Below, in pieces: positions 56,684 through 64,000 of a DNA stretch of 64,000 nt. Within the stretch, counting starts at the first letter, position 1. The number at the start of each line of letters is the position of its first letter. The position numbers were made by a program, and so were the translations under genes. The stretch is from Prevotellaceae bacterium (GTDB lineage Bacteria; Bacteroidota; Bacteroidia; Bacteroidales; Muribaculaceae): the NCBI GenBank assembly GCA_021772015.1, contig JAETNS010000002.1, positions 62,001-126,000 of the forward strand, given 5' to 3'. The notes under the pieces were generated by a model. That model was not told where the DNA came from and did no database searches. It saw nothing but the letters and a program-made list of their open reading frames with translations.

Positions 56684-58912
56684 ATGATCAAACAAATCCT
56701 TATATTGTTAGCTGCCGGGATGGCGACGGTTCCTGTCGTCGCCGACACCCCGGTCTATCTCGACAGCTCCCGCGATATCGAGGAGCGGGTCGAGGATGCG
56801 CTCTCGCGGATGACCACTGCCGAGAAGGTGGCGATCCTCCATGCGCAGTCAAAATTCTCGTCACCAGGAGTCGCCCGGCTCGGAATCCGTGGTCTGTGGA
56901 CCACCGACGGTCCTCACGGCATTCGCCCTGAGGTGCTTTGGGACGAGTGGGACCAGGCCGGATGGACCAATGACTCATGTGTGGCTTTCCCTGCCCTTAC
57001 CTGTCTTGCCGCCACATGGAATCCCGAGATGTCGGCCCTTTACGGCCGTTCGCTCGGAGAGGAAGCCCTCTACCGAGGCAAGGATGTCGTGCTGGGGCCC
57101 GGTGTCAACATCTACCGCACCCCTCTGAACGGACGTAACTTCGAGTATATGGGGGAAGATCCCTATCTTGCCTCGAAGATGGTTGTGCCTTATGTAAAGG
57201 GTATGCAGGATCTCGGCGTGGCCGCCTGCGTGAAGCACTATGCGCTCAACAACCAGGAGAAGAACCGCCACACGACCAATGTCATTGTCGACGACCGTAC
57301 CCTTTATGAGATTTATCTGCCTGCTTTCAAGGCGGCTGTACAGGAGGGTGGCGCATGGTCGATAATGGGAGCCTACAACTACTATCAGGACCAGCATCTC
57401 TGTCACAATGACCGTATGCTCAACGGTATCCTTAAAGGTGAATGGGGCTTTGACGGCGCGGTCATCAGCGACTGGGGCGGTACCCACGACACGGCCCAGG
57501 CTATCACCAATGGCCTTGACCTGGAGTTCGGCAGCTGGACCAACGGTCTCAGCAACGGCACCAGCAATGCCTATGACAATTATTACCTCGCCAATCCCTA
57601 TCTGGAGATGCTCGCCAAGGGTGAGGCTGACCCCAAGACCCTTGACGACAAGGCCCGCAGGGTTTTGCGTCTGATTTTCCGCACATCCATGAACAATTGC
57701 AAGCCTGTCGGGTCAATGTGCAGCGAGGCTCATTACGCCGCTGCCCGACGGATCGGAGGGGAAGGGATCGTCCTTTTGAAGAATGACAGGAATATCCTCC
57801 CTCTGCCGCTCGACAAGCCTGTCAGACTGCTGGTTGTCGGTGAGAATGCCTTGAAGATGATGACAGTCGGGGGTGGATCCTCCTCGCTGAAGGTTCAGCG
57901 CGAGATTTCGCCGCTTGACGGCCTGAAATCCGCAGCTCCCGCCGGGACTGTCGTTGATTTCGCCCGAGGATATGTCGGAGACGTGACCGGGGAATACAAC
58001 GGTGTTACTTCCGGCCAGGATCTTTCCGAGTCGCGTTCGGCGCAGGAGCTGATCGCCGACGCTGTCGCCAAAGCGGCTGATGCCGATTACGTTATCTTTG
58101 TCGGCGGTCTGAACAAGAGCTCCGGGCAGGATTGCGAGGACTCCGACCGCGGATCCCTCTCTCTGCCTTATGGTCAGGATGAGGTTATCACCGCTCTGGC
58201 CAAGGCCAACCCCAACCTGATAGTGGTCAATGTCAGCGGAAACGCTGTCGCAATGCCTTGGGTGAAGCAGGTTCCCGCCATCCTTCAGGCTTGGTTCCTG
58301 GGCTCGGAGGCCGGCAACTCCATCGCCGACGTGCTGTTCGGCAAGGTCAATCCTTCCGGCAAGCTTCCGATGACATTCCCGGTAAAACTGGAGGATGTCG
58401 CCGCCCATGCCGTGGGTGAGTATCCCGGCGTGAAACGCGCCGATGCCGACATCTGGGATGAGAAATACAATGAAGGTGTCCTGGTCGGCTACCGCTGGCA
58501 TGACACGAAGAAGATCAAGCCCCTCTTCCCCTTCGGCCACGGTCTAAGCTACACGACCTTCGCTTATGGAAAACCGACCGTAGACCGCAAGGAGATGGCT
58601 GCCGGGGAGACCATGACGGTGACTGTCCCGGTGACAAATACAGGCAATCGCGAAGGGGCGGAGATCGTGCAGCTCTATGTCACCGATGTCAAGGCGCCCG
58701 TCGAACGTCCCGCCAAGGAGCTGAAAGGGTTCCGGAAAATCACATTGGCTCCCGGCGAGACCAAGGAGATAACCTTCACGGTGTCTCCCGATGATCTGGC
58801 TTATTTCGATGCCGATGCCCACAAATGGGCGACTCATCCGGGCAAATACCGGGTTCATGTCGCCTCCTCGTCGGCTGACATCGCCTCCACGATACCGTTC
58901 ACGCTGAAATAA
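56684..58912 (+). CDS. GH3 beta-glucosidase, likely periplasmic
   Basis: The 742-residue protein has a Sec signal peptide (MIKQILILLAAGMATVPVVA) and no lipobox Cys, so it is likely periplasmic. Domain order is the GH3 N-terminal barrel (GIRGLWTTDGPHGIRPE; KHYALNNQEKNR), nucleophile D263 in GAVISDWGGTHD, then the alpha/beta sandwich with the probable acid/base E485 in QDCEDSDRGSLSLPYGQ, and a fibronectin-III-like C-terminal domain (VTVPVTNTGNREGAEIVQLYV). It would release glucose from imported beta-gluco-oligosaccharides. Its location after GH30 and the binding protein fits the last step of 1,6-beta-glucan breakdown. Confidence 0.93.
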   Translation: MIKQILILLAAGMATVPVVADTPVYLDSSRDIEERVEDALSRMTTAEKVAILHAQSKFSSPGVARLGIRGLWTTDGPHGIRPEVLWDEWDQAGWTNDSCVAFPALTCLAATWNPEMSALYGRSLGEEALYRGKDVVLGPGVNIYRTPLNGRNFEYMGEDPYLASKMVVPYVKGMQDLGVAACVKHYALNNQEKNRHTTNVIVDDRTLYEIYLPAFKAAVQEGGAWSIMGAYNYYQDQHLCHNDRMLNGILKGEWGFDGAVISDWGGTHDTAQAITNGLDLEFGSWTNGLSNGTSNAYDNYYLANPYLEMLAKGEADPKTLDDKARRVLRLIFRTSMNNCKPVGSMCSEAHYAAARRIGGEGIVLLKNDRNILPLPLDKPVRLLVVGENALKMMTVGGGSSSLKVQREISPLDGLKSAAPAGTVVDFARGYVGDVTGEYNGVTSGQDLSESRSAQELIADAVAKAADADYVIFVGGLNKSSGQDCEDSDRGSLSLPYGQDEVITALAKANPNLIVVNVSGNAVAMPWVKQVPAILQAWFLGSEAGNSIADVLFGKVNPSGKLPMTFPVKLEDVAAHAVGEYPGVKRADADIWDEKYNEGVLVGYRWHDTKKIKPLFPFGHGLSYTTFAYGKPTVDRKEMAAGETMTVTVPVTNTGNREGAEIVQLYVTDVKAPVERPAKELKGFRKITLAPGETKEITFTVSPDDLAYFDADAHKWATHPGKYRVHVASSSADIASTIPFTLK

Positions 58913-58918
58913 ATGTTA

Positions 58919-58964
58919 CGATCGACCTCCGTCGGGGCTGAAAAACCCCGTCGGAGGCTGATCG
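58919..58964 (+). terminator. Hairpin after the GH3 gene, probable terminator
   Basis: CCTCCGTCGGGG (58926-58937) pairs with CCCCGTCGGAGG (58946-58957), extended by GATC/GATC arms, 13 bp after the stop codon. The T tract is weak (CGTTTATG), so termination may be incomplete. Confidence 0.6.
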
Positions 58965-59065
58965 TTTATGCTCTATCATCCTCACTGTTACGTTTTGTCA
59001 TCCACAAAATGCTCGTTTATAGGAAAATAATTTGGAAAACATGTCTGAAATTGAAATAAAATTTG

Positions 59066-59073
59066 TAATTTTG
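59066..59073 (+). promoter_or_regulatory. Candidate -7 element (TAATTTTG)
   Basis: The box is 64 bp before the ATG at 59138. A TCTG at 59044-59047 lies 18 bp upstream as a weak -33 match. Confidence 0.5.
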
Positions 59074-59137
59074 GGCCATCTTTTCTGACATTCATACTTT
59101 TCAATATTACCCCAACATTTTAACCTAAATCAACCAC

Positions 59138-60019
59138 ATGAAGAAAATTTCTACTCTTCTTGCTGCAGTGGCTGTCGCAGCCGCTGCCAACACTGTCTCT
59201 GCCGAGACCGTTTATTGTATGCCGGGCGCTTACCAAGGCAACTGGTCACTTGAGAACAATATCCTCACAGACAATGGCGACGGTACATACAGCCAGCATC
59301 TTGACCAGCTCGAAGGTGACTTCAAGATCGTACGTTATGAGGTCGGCGCACCCAGCTGGGACAACCAGTGGGGGTCGAACGGTTCCGGAATCAAGGCAGG
59401 CGAGCCTTATATCCCCGCTTTCAAAAACGGAGGTGCCGATCCCCAGAATATCGTCCTGGCCGGTAAGAGTACTGTCATGAAAGATGTGACCGTGACCGTG
59501 ACTCCCGGTGCTGACAATGCCATCACCATCCTCCTGACCGCAGGTGAAGTTATCGAGCAGGGTGACCTCTGGTATCTCGTCGGCGATGCCACCGGCTGGA
59601 ACTTCCCCGCCAAGAACCAGTTCACCAAGGATGAGGGCAACACCTATACTTTCTCTTATGAAGGAGCTTTCACCGGAGGATTCAAGCCCGTCAAGAACGG
59701 CTCATGGTCACAGGCTTATGTTATCGATACCCCCATGGTGATCGGTGAGGAATACACTCTCAACGGCCCGGCTGACACCCAGACAAACTGCACACTCGCA
59801 GACGCTTCTGTGGAGAATCCCGTCTTCACTCTCGTTGACAACGGTACTTCCGTTACTCTCAAAGTCACCACCGGCGGTTCCGGCGTTGAGGCAATCGAGG
59901 CAGAAACTGTAGCCGGCGAGGCTGTTTACTTCAACCTCCAGGGCCAGCGCGTGGCTAATCCTGAGAACGGTCTTTACATCCGTCTCCAGGGAGGCAAAGC
60001 CACCAAGGTAGCTCTCTGA
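59138..60019 (+). CDS. Secreted SusE/F-like glycan-binding protein with sorting-like tail
   Basis: The 293-residue protein has a cleavable signal peptide (MKKISTLLAAVAVAAAANTVSA). Two beta-sandwich modules of ~110 residues follow. The second opens DLWYLVGDATGWNFPAKNQF, the phrase typical of SusE/SusF starch-binding modules; the first has a matching YCMPGAYQGNWSLENN start. The C-terminal ~40 residues (EAVYFNLQGQRVANPENGLYIRLQGGKATKVAL) are a sorting-like tail as in many Bacteroidales surface proteins. No catalytic residues are apparent. It has its own promoter and lies after the locus terminator, so it may be an accessory surface binder for the same or another glycan. Confidence 0.8.
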   Translation: MKKISTLLAAVAVAAAANTVSAETVYCMPGAYQGNWSLENNILTDNGDGTYSQHLDQLEGDFKIVRYEVGAPSWDNQWGSNGSGIKAGEPYIPAFKNGGADPQNIVLAGKSTVMKDVTVTVTPGADNAITILLTAGEVIEQGDLWYLVGDATGWNFPAKNQFTKDEGNTYTFSYEGAFTGGFKPVKNGSWSQAYVIDTPMVIGEEYTLNGPADTQTNCTLADASVENPVFTLVDNGTSVTLKVTTGGSGVEAIEAETVAGEAVYFNLQGQRVANPENGLYIRLQGGKATKVAL

Positions 60020-60040
60020 TCCTTGGCGACAGTAATAAGC

Positions 60041-60174
60041 TCTCAGAGAATATTCTCTCTTGGATAATATTCTCTCACGATTACGCGTAGATAATATTCT
60101 CTCACAGATTACACGGATTACACAGAAAGCCATCCGGATGGCTTTCTGTGTAATCCGTGTAATCTGTGAGAGCT
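60041..60174. repeat. Family B hairpin copy 4 with a perfect 74-bp palindrome
   Basis: Short CTCTC units with GATAATATTCTCTC (60041-60098) lead into 60099-60172. This is a loopless perfect palindrome of two 37-bp arms, beginning CTCTCACAGATTACACGG and centred on GCCATCCGGATGGC. It lies between the SusE/F-like gene and the tRNA terminator. Confidence 0.85.
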
Positions 60175-60219
60175 TTCGGCTTGTGCCGAGCTTTCCTGTT
60201 TTTGCAGGTAGGCGACATG

Positions 60220-60259
60220 GAAAAAGAACAGGGAGTCTTGCGATTCGCAAGACTCCCTG
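60220..60259 (-). terminator. Rho-independent terminator of the tRNA-Asn unit
   Basis: Reading on the minus strand, CAGGGAGTCTTGCGA pairs with TCGCAAGACTCCCTG (60229-60243 and 60245-60259) and is followed by TTCTTTTT. It lies 5 bp after the second tRNA. Confidence 0.88.
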
Positions 60260-60264
60260 TCGGG

Positions 60265-60338
60265 CGCTTCAGGATGGGCTTGAACCAACGACCCCCTGAT
60301 TAACAGTCAGGTGCTCTAACCAACTGAGCTACTGAAGC
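60265..60338 (-). tRNA. tRNA-Asn (anticodon GTT), distal copy
   Basis: A 74-nt cloverleaf reading GCTTCAGTAGCTCAGTTGG at the 5' end, anticodon loop CTGTTAA, T-loop GTTCAAGCC and acceptor CTGAAGC with discriminator G. CCA is not encoded. It is identical in sequence to the copy 26 nt upstream. Confidence 0.96.
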
Positions 60339-60364
60339 AGGTATGGAGTAAAATTGTCTTATTG

Positions 60365-60438
60365 CGCTTCAGGATGGGCTTGAACCAACGACCCCCTGAT
60401 TAACAGTCAGGTGCTCTAACCAACTGAGCTACTGAAGC
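60365..60438 (-). tRNA. tRNA-Asn (anticodon GTT), proximal copy
   Basis: Identical to the copy at 60265-60338 and transcribed with it from the promoter at 60512-60542. Such a tandem pair usually reflects local duplication. Confidence 0.96.
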
Positions 60439-60511
60439 TTTACCTGCAGTGGCGGCTTGAAAAGCGCGCCTGTTGCGGTTGCAATGGCCGCCCCTATGGG
60501 CTTTTGCGTTG

Positions 60512-60542
60512 CAAAATTACGCTATTTTTTTCAATCTCACAA
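60512..60542 (-). promoter_or_regulatory. Promoter of the tRNA-Asn pair
   Basis: On the minus strand TTG (60540-60542) and TAATTTTG (60512-60519) are 20 bp apart, about 75 bp before the first tRNA. Confidence 0.7.
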
Positions 60543-60731
60543 CTTTTTTTGAAATTATTTTTCCGGCGGAAGCCGGATGGGCGACGGATGGAGGCCGCTG
60601 GAGGGGGCAGGGGGATAATTCCCCTCGCTTTGCTCGGGCACAGAACTTGGAGGGGAGAAAGAAGCGTGGAGCTACGAGGGGAGAGATAAGAGCAGAAAGA
60701 GCAGAGAGCTAAGAGATAAAGTTGAGGTTAT
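60543..60731. other. Intergenic stretch without recognised genes
   Basis: T-rich then G/A-rich sequence holding a small hairpin CCGGCGGAAGCCGG (60563-60576) and purine-rich AGAGCAGAAAGAGCAGAGAG-type sequence. I see no ORF or RNA gene in it. Confidence 0.5.
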
Positions 60732-60765
60732 AAATTCAATTGTGAATTATGAATTATGAATTGAA
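60732..60765. repeat. AATTCATA repeat element, family A copy 4 (short)
   Basis: Reading on the minus strand, TTCAATTCATAATTCATAATTCACAATTG-type units begin immediately after the stop codon of the glycosidase gene. The GGCCATCCGG core is missing. Confidence 0.7.
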
Positions 60766-63165
60766 TCAGGGGGCGACACGGCGGAGGATGAGGCGGTCGA
60801 TCAGGGCGTGGTTGGTCGAGAAGTTCATGTTCTCGTTCTCCGGGAAGTAGGTCAGGGTGATGACGTGGCGACCCGTGGTGAGATGGAGCCGGAGGGTGTT
60901 GGAAAGGCCCCAGTCGCTCCAGTTGCCTACTCCTCGCTGGGGGAAGACTACGGTCCCGAGCCGGTGGTTGTCGACAAGGACGGTGCGGATGGCGCATTTG
61001 TTTTCGGTGTTGACGGGGCCGTTGCCGTTGGCGTAGCGGAAGGAGAGGGTGTAGGTGCCTCCTTCCTTGATATCAACGCCAATGTGGATTGGGCGCGTCT
61101 GGTGGTCTATTTCCGCGAATCCTGTTCCGCGATAACCATGCAGGGGGGTGCGAGGGACGTTGCATGCTTCCGAGGAGGTTATCTTGTTTGTCTCGACGGG
61201 CATCTCGGCAGTGATCTCATAGCTGTTCGACCGAGGTTCGGAGGCGAATGACTGTACGCCGTCGGCGTTCACTCCTATCACCTGGTATTCTCCCGGTTCG
61301 GATGCGTTCCATGTGGTCTCGCGAGTCATGGCCACCTGTTTGCCGTCACGGAGTATTATGTAGTAGTCGATATACTCTATGGATTGCCATTGCAGGAGGT
61401 TGAGCTTGGGAGCGTTCTCGCGGCTGTTGGGAATGGAGGGATCATAGGTGAGCCATGCGATCGGGGTGAGAGGCGCTTTTACGTTGGCTGTCTCGTTTAC
61501 CTTCATGGGCTGCGGGATATTGTTGTCCATGACGATCTTTATCTCCTGTACCCCTTTGAGGTCGGCGGGTATGAATGGCGCGCGGGCTTTCCCGTTGAGG
61601 TAGAATTTGGATATGCGGTTGCCGTACCCCTCGATGGAGATGTCGAGGGTCATGTCGCGGTAGCGCAGGCCCGTCAGGGTACGTCGGTCGCTGAGCTCTT
61701 TGGGTATGAACGGCTTGAAGGCGATGCCGTCAGGTTCGGGGGTTATTCCGAACAGCATCTTCAGGGTGATGGCGATATTGCCCGACAGACACCAGAGCAT
61801 GTTCGAGGAGTTGAGCTCGGTCGTTATGTCGCCGTTGTCGAGGTTGAAATTCTCCTTGTTCGTGCAGAACAGGGCGGCGGGGCGGAAAACCGATCCGACA
61901 CCGAGCATCACGCCTCGCGAATTGGCGGCCTTGGCGTTGGCCAGTGTCCAATAGGCTCCCACCCAAGGCCACAGGGCGTTGTTGTGGTATGGCGGCATGT
62001 CGGCGATCTGCGGGAAGAAGATAGCCGGGCCGAAAGGGGTCACGGGGTTTTTCTCGGTGATTAGTTTGGCGCGCTGGGGATCGGCAACGTCGTAAAGTAT
62101 CGCCAGTGACTCGCCGAGAGTCTCGGCGCGGGGATTCATTATCAGGTTGTCGCGGCCGTAGAGATACATTCCGTAATACCCCTTGTCGCTGAGCCACAAT
62201 TGGTCGTTGATGGCTTCTGCCATTTTGGCGGATCTGTCGGCATAGATGCGCGCGTCACCTTCGAGGCCGAGAATGGAGGCCATCTCGGAGAGTGTCTTCC
62301 AGGCCTGGGCGTGGACGATAGATGTGCCCAACGCCTCGCTCCGGTATATGTCGGCGGTCTGCATCCAACGGGGGTAGCTTTGCTCGCGCCAGTCGATGAA
62401 GGAGGTCTCACCACGTACCAGGCCGGTCTCCCGGTCGTATATGGTCGCGTAGTCATCTTCGAGTGATTTCTTCACGATCGGGTAGATGCGGCGGAGCCAT
62501 GTCTGGTCTCCGGTGGCCTTGTAAACCTCGAAGGCCGCTATCCCCCATATCTGGCGGTCGGAGCTGACAGGCCACGCGCCGCCGGAACCGGTGTCCTGAA
62601 TGATCGTCCCGTTGGGGGAAATCTTGTGTTCGAGCGATATGCGCGACACTTCAGGCTGCAGCATTGCCATCGACAGGATGATCGAGTAGCTTACATCGCG
62701 GGTCCATACTCCGGGCCATTCCTTGCCGGTGCGGAGGGTTGAGTCAGGCTCGATGGCATTGACCATCTCGTCGAGGCCCATGTTGAATATGGCGTTGTGG
62801 AGGGTGTTGGATGATGTCAGGCGCGGATAAGCCGAGATGTCATTTTTCAGATGCCATTCCTTGTCGATCGGCATGGGATATCCCGGAGCCGAGGCGTAGT
62901 CTGATATTATTGTCGTGTCGTCGGGGGCGTATGCTTTGAATGGTCCCTGGAAAATAGTGTCTGCCACCCAGCGGTATGCCGGAGTCTCAAGTATCAGGCC
63001 ATTCATGGTGAAGTCGGCCTGCTCCTCGACGGGGACGGCTTTCTCTTTTTTCTTGGCCGCAGTATGTGCGGGGCAAGAGATCACCAGGGCGGCAACCATG
63101 ACAAGCACGGAGAATGAAGACAGATGGAGAGGAAAGCGGGTAGGTGTTCCTGATTTGTGCAGCAT
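60766..63165 (-). CDS. Six-hairpin (alpha/alpha)6 glycosidase with C-terminal carbohydrate-binding domain
   Basis: The 799-residue protein has a signal/lipoprotein segment (ALVISC near residue 31). Residues ~95-480 form an (alpha/alpha)6 barrel as in amylo-1,6-glucosidase, GH63 and rhamnosidase-like families: EWPGVWTRDVSYSIILSMAM, SDRQIWGIAAFEVYKATGDQTWL, FFPQIADMPPYHNNALWPWVGAYW and ELNSSNMLWCLSGN. Acidic residues in WTRD and in the SFIDWREQSYPRWM segment are catalytic candidates. A beta domain and a Fn3-like part follow, then a CBM6/35-like module (HGYRGTGFAEIDHQTRPIHIGVDIKEGGTYTLSFRYANG). The exact GH family and substrate are not recognised. The stop codon abuts repeat family A. Confidence 0.8.
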   Translation of the reverse strand: MLHKSGTPTRFPLHLSSFSVLVMVAALVISCPAHTAAKKKEKAVPVEEQADFTMNGLILETPAYRWVADTIFQGPFKAYAPDDTTIISDYASAPGYPMPIDKEWHLKNDISAYPRLTSSNTLHNAIFNMGLDEMVNAIEPDSTLRTGKEWPGVWTRDVSYSIILSMAMLQPEVSRISLEHKISPNGTIIQDTGSGGAWPVSSDRQIWGIAAFEVYKATGDQTWLRRIYPIVKKSLEDDYATIYDRETGLVRGETSFIDWREQSYPRWMQTADIYRSEALGTSIVHAQAWKTLSEMASILGLEGDARIYADRSAKMAEAINDQLWLSDKGYYGMYLYGRDNLIMNPRAETLGESLAILYDVADPQRAKLITEKNPVTPFGPAIFFPQIADMPPYHNNALWPWVGAYWTLANAKAANSRGVMLGVGSVFRPAALFCTNKENFNLDNGDITTELNSSNMLWCLSGNIAITLKMLFGITPEPDGIAFKPFIPKELSDRRTLTGLRYRDMTLDISIEGYGNRISKFYLNGKARAPFIPADLKGVQEIKIVMDNNIPQPMKVNETANVKAPLTPIAWLTYDPSIPNSRENAPKLNLLQWQSIEYIDYYIILRDGKQVAMTRETTWNASEPGEYQVIGVNADGVQSFASEPRSNSYEITAEMPVETNKITSSEACNVPRTPLHGYRGTGFAEIDHQTRPIHIGVDIKEGGTYTLSFRYANGNGPVNTENKCAIRTVLVDNHRLGTVVFPQRGVGNWSDWGLSNTLRLHLTTGRHVITLTYFPENENMNFSTNHALIDRLILRRVAP

Positions 63166-63250
63166 ATGTGAGGTGTGGGGGGAATCAGCTCAAGTAAGTT
63201 AATAGAAATAACCGGCCATTCGCCTGGCCGTGCGTAAAATGTTTAGATTA

Positions 63251-63304
63251 AGGCTGAAACATGCTACCCACCGGAGAAGGTCGCGGTTTCAGCCTACAAA
63301 TATA
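63251..63304 (-). promoter_or_regulatory. Promoter and 5' hairpin of the glycosidase gene
   Basis: On the minus strand TATATTTG (63297-63304) has a TTG 22 bp upstream (63327-63329). Immediately after it AGGCTGAAAC (63286-63295) pairs with GTTTCAGCCT (63251-63260), so the mRNA would begin almost exactly at a hairpin. This could stabilise the message or be an operator. Confidence 0.5.
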
Positions 63305-63345
63305 ACGCCTTTTTTACAAATTGTTTCAATTCTTCAGGATATTTT

Positions 63346-63378
63346 TTTGGAAGCTCCCCGTGATTTTTCGTAATTTTG
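63346..63378 (+). promoter_or_regulatory. Promoter of the C69 dipeptidase gene
   Basis: TTTG (63346-63349) and TAATTTTG (63371-63378) are 21 bp apart, with a predicted leader of about 45 nt. Confidence 0.8.
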
Positions 63379-63431
63379 CAGAAAGGCCGTCAGGCCACCT
63401 GTGTTTGTAAACGATAAAGACCATCATAAGT

Positions 63432-64000
63432 ATGAACATTTCTGCAAGACTGATTCTGGGGGGCGCGATAGCTGCCGCCGTTGCCACGGGGTCTCTGATG
63501 ACCGCCGAGGCGTGTACCAGCCTTGTCGCCGCCAAAGGGGCGACAACCGACGGGTCTGTCCTGGTGACTTACGCCGCCGACTCCCACAACCTTTACGGGG
63601 AGCTCTACCGCCAGCCGGCCGCCGACCATCCCAAGGGGACGATGCGCCCCGTGATAGAATGGGATACCAACAAGCGGCTGGGGGAGATCCCGGAGGTGGA
63701 ACACACCTATTCCACAGTGGGAAACATGAACGAGCATGGTCTTGTGATCGCCGAAAGCACCTGGGGTGGCCGCGAGGAGCTGGCCGGGACAGGACTGATC
63801 GACTACGGGTCGCTGATATACATAACATTGCAGCGGGCAAAGACCGCCCGCGAGGCGATAAAGGTGATGACCCGGCTTGTCAAGGACTACGGCTACGCGT
63901 CGGAGGGTGAATCCTTCTCGATAGCCGATCCCGACGAGGTGTGGATCATGGACCTTATCGGCAAAGGGAAAGCGGGAAAAGACGCAGTCTGGGTTGCCCG
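63432..64000 (+). CDS. C69-family dipeptidase, C-terminus cut by window edge
   Basis: The first 189 residues are visible. A signal peptide (MNISARLILGGAIAAAVATGSLMTAEA) is followed directly by CTSLVAAKGATTDGSVLVTYAAD, the start of C69 Ntn-hydrolases, in which the exposed Cys (here C28) is the nucleophile. NMNEHGLVIAESTWGG and the catalytic-domain segment SFSIADPDEVWIMDLIGKG follow in the expected order. C69 enzymes release dipeptides from peptides and are usually exported in Bacteroidales. The frame remains open to the last base. Confidence 0.93.
   Translation, partial: MNISARLILGGAIAAAVATGSLMTAEACTSLVAAKGATTDGSVLVTYAADSHNLYGELYRQPAADHPKGTMRPVIEWDTNKRLGEIPEVEHTYSTVGNMNEHGLVIAESTWGGREELAGTGLIDYGSLIYITLQRAKTAREAIKVMTRLVKDYGYASEGESFSIADPDEVWIMDLIGKGKAGKDAVWVA

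Noticed and set aside
60265-60438. tRNA-Asn as attachment site of an integrated element
   Set aside because: No integrase or partial tRNA duplicate is found; both copies are complete and share a promoter and terminator.

Overview
The window reads as a chromosomal segment of a Bacteroidales bacterium. The evidence is SusC/SusD pairs, BspA-type leucine-rich-repeat proteins with short C-terminal sorting-like tails, a lipoprotein TamL beside TamB, a DUF6377 regulator, and promoters of the Bacteroidetes type (TTTG, about 20 bp, TAnnTTTG). The gut family Muribaculaceae is my best guess, from overall protein character only. All identifications are by eye; no database search was run.

Layout. 1-6974: a truncated TPR lipoprotein gene, two BspA-like LRR proteins flanking metK (whose leader resembles a SAM-II riboswitch), and a DUF5715 protein. 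7045-21369: a same-strand run with an AsmA protein, an aspartate aminotransferase, tyrS, a diacylglycerol-kinase-type enzyme, tamB and tamL. 21494-24441: a large secreted protein whose signal peptide is separated from its body by a frameshift in a seven-G run. 24755-30786: a complete RND efflux operon ending in a strong terminator. 31171-31959: a stand-alone LpxA-type acyltransferase.

32136-42589 is the most unusual region. It is a compact minus-strand cassette with an intact terminase large subunit, a major capsid protein, a portal and five unrecognised proteins. I see no integrase, replication, lysis or classical tail genes. A plus-strand unit with its own promoter and terminator but no convincing ORF (37446-37860) sits inside it. 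The cassette could be a domesticated phage head, a gene-transfer-agent-like particle, a satellite or a prophage remnant. It is followed by a three-gene HipB/HipS/HipT-like toxin-antitoxin operon whose upstream region carries three palindromic operators spaced exactly 61 bp apart, and then by a SulP anion transporter.

46461-58912 is a polysaccharide utilisation locus: DUF6377 regulator, SusC, SusD, GH30, surface glycan-binding protein, GH3. Its order matches, from memory, the 1,6-beta-glucan locus of Bacteroides thetaiotaomicron. After it come a secreted SusE/F-like protein, two identical tRNA-Asn genes, a six-hairpin glycosidase and the start of a C69 dipeptidase gene.

Two intergenic repeat families recur. 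One is built of AATTCATA units and abuts or encodes stop codons; the other is made of long CTCTCACAGATTACACGG hairpins placed after genes. Both can carry the same central GCCATCCGG, so they look like parts of one modular, genome-specific repeat system.
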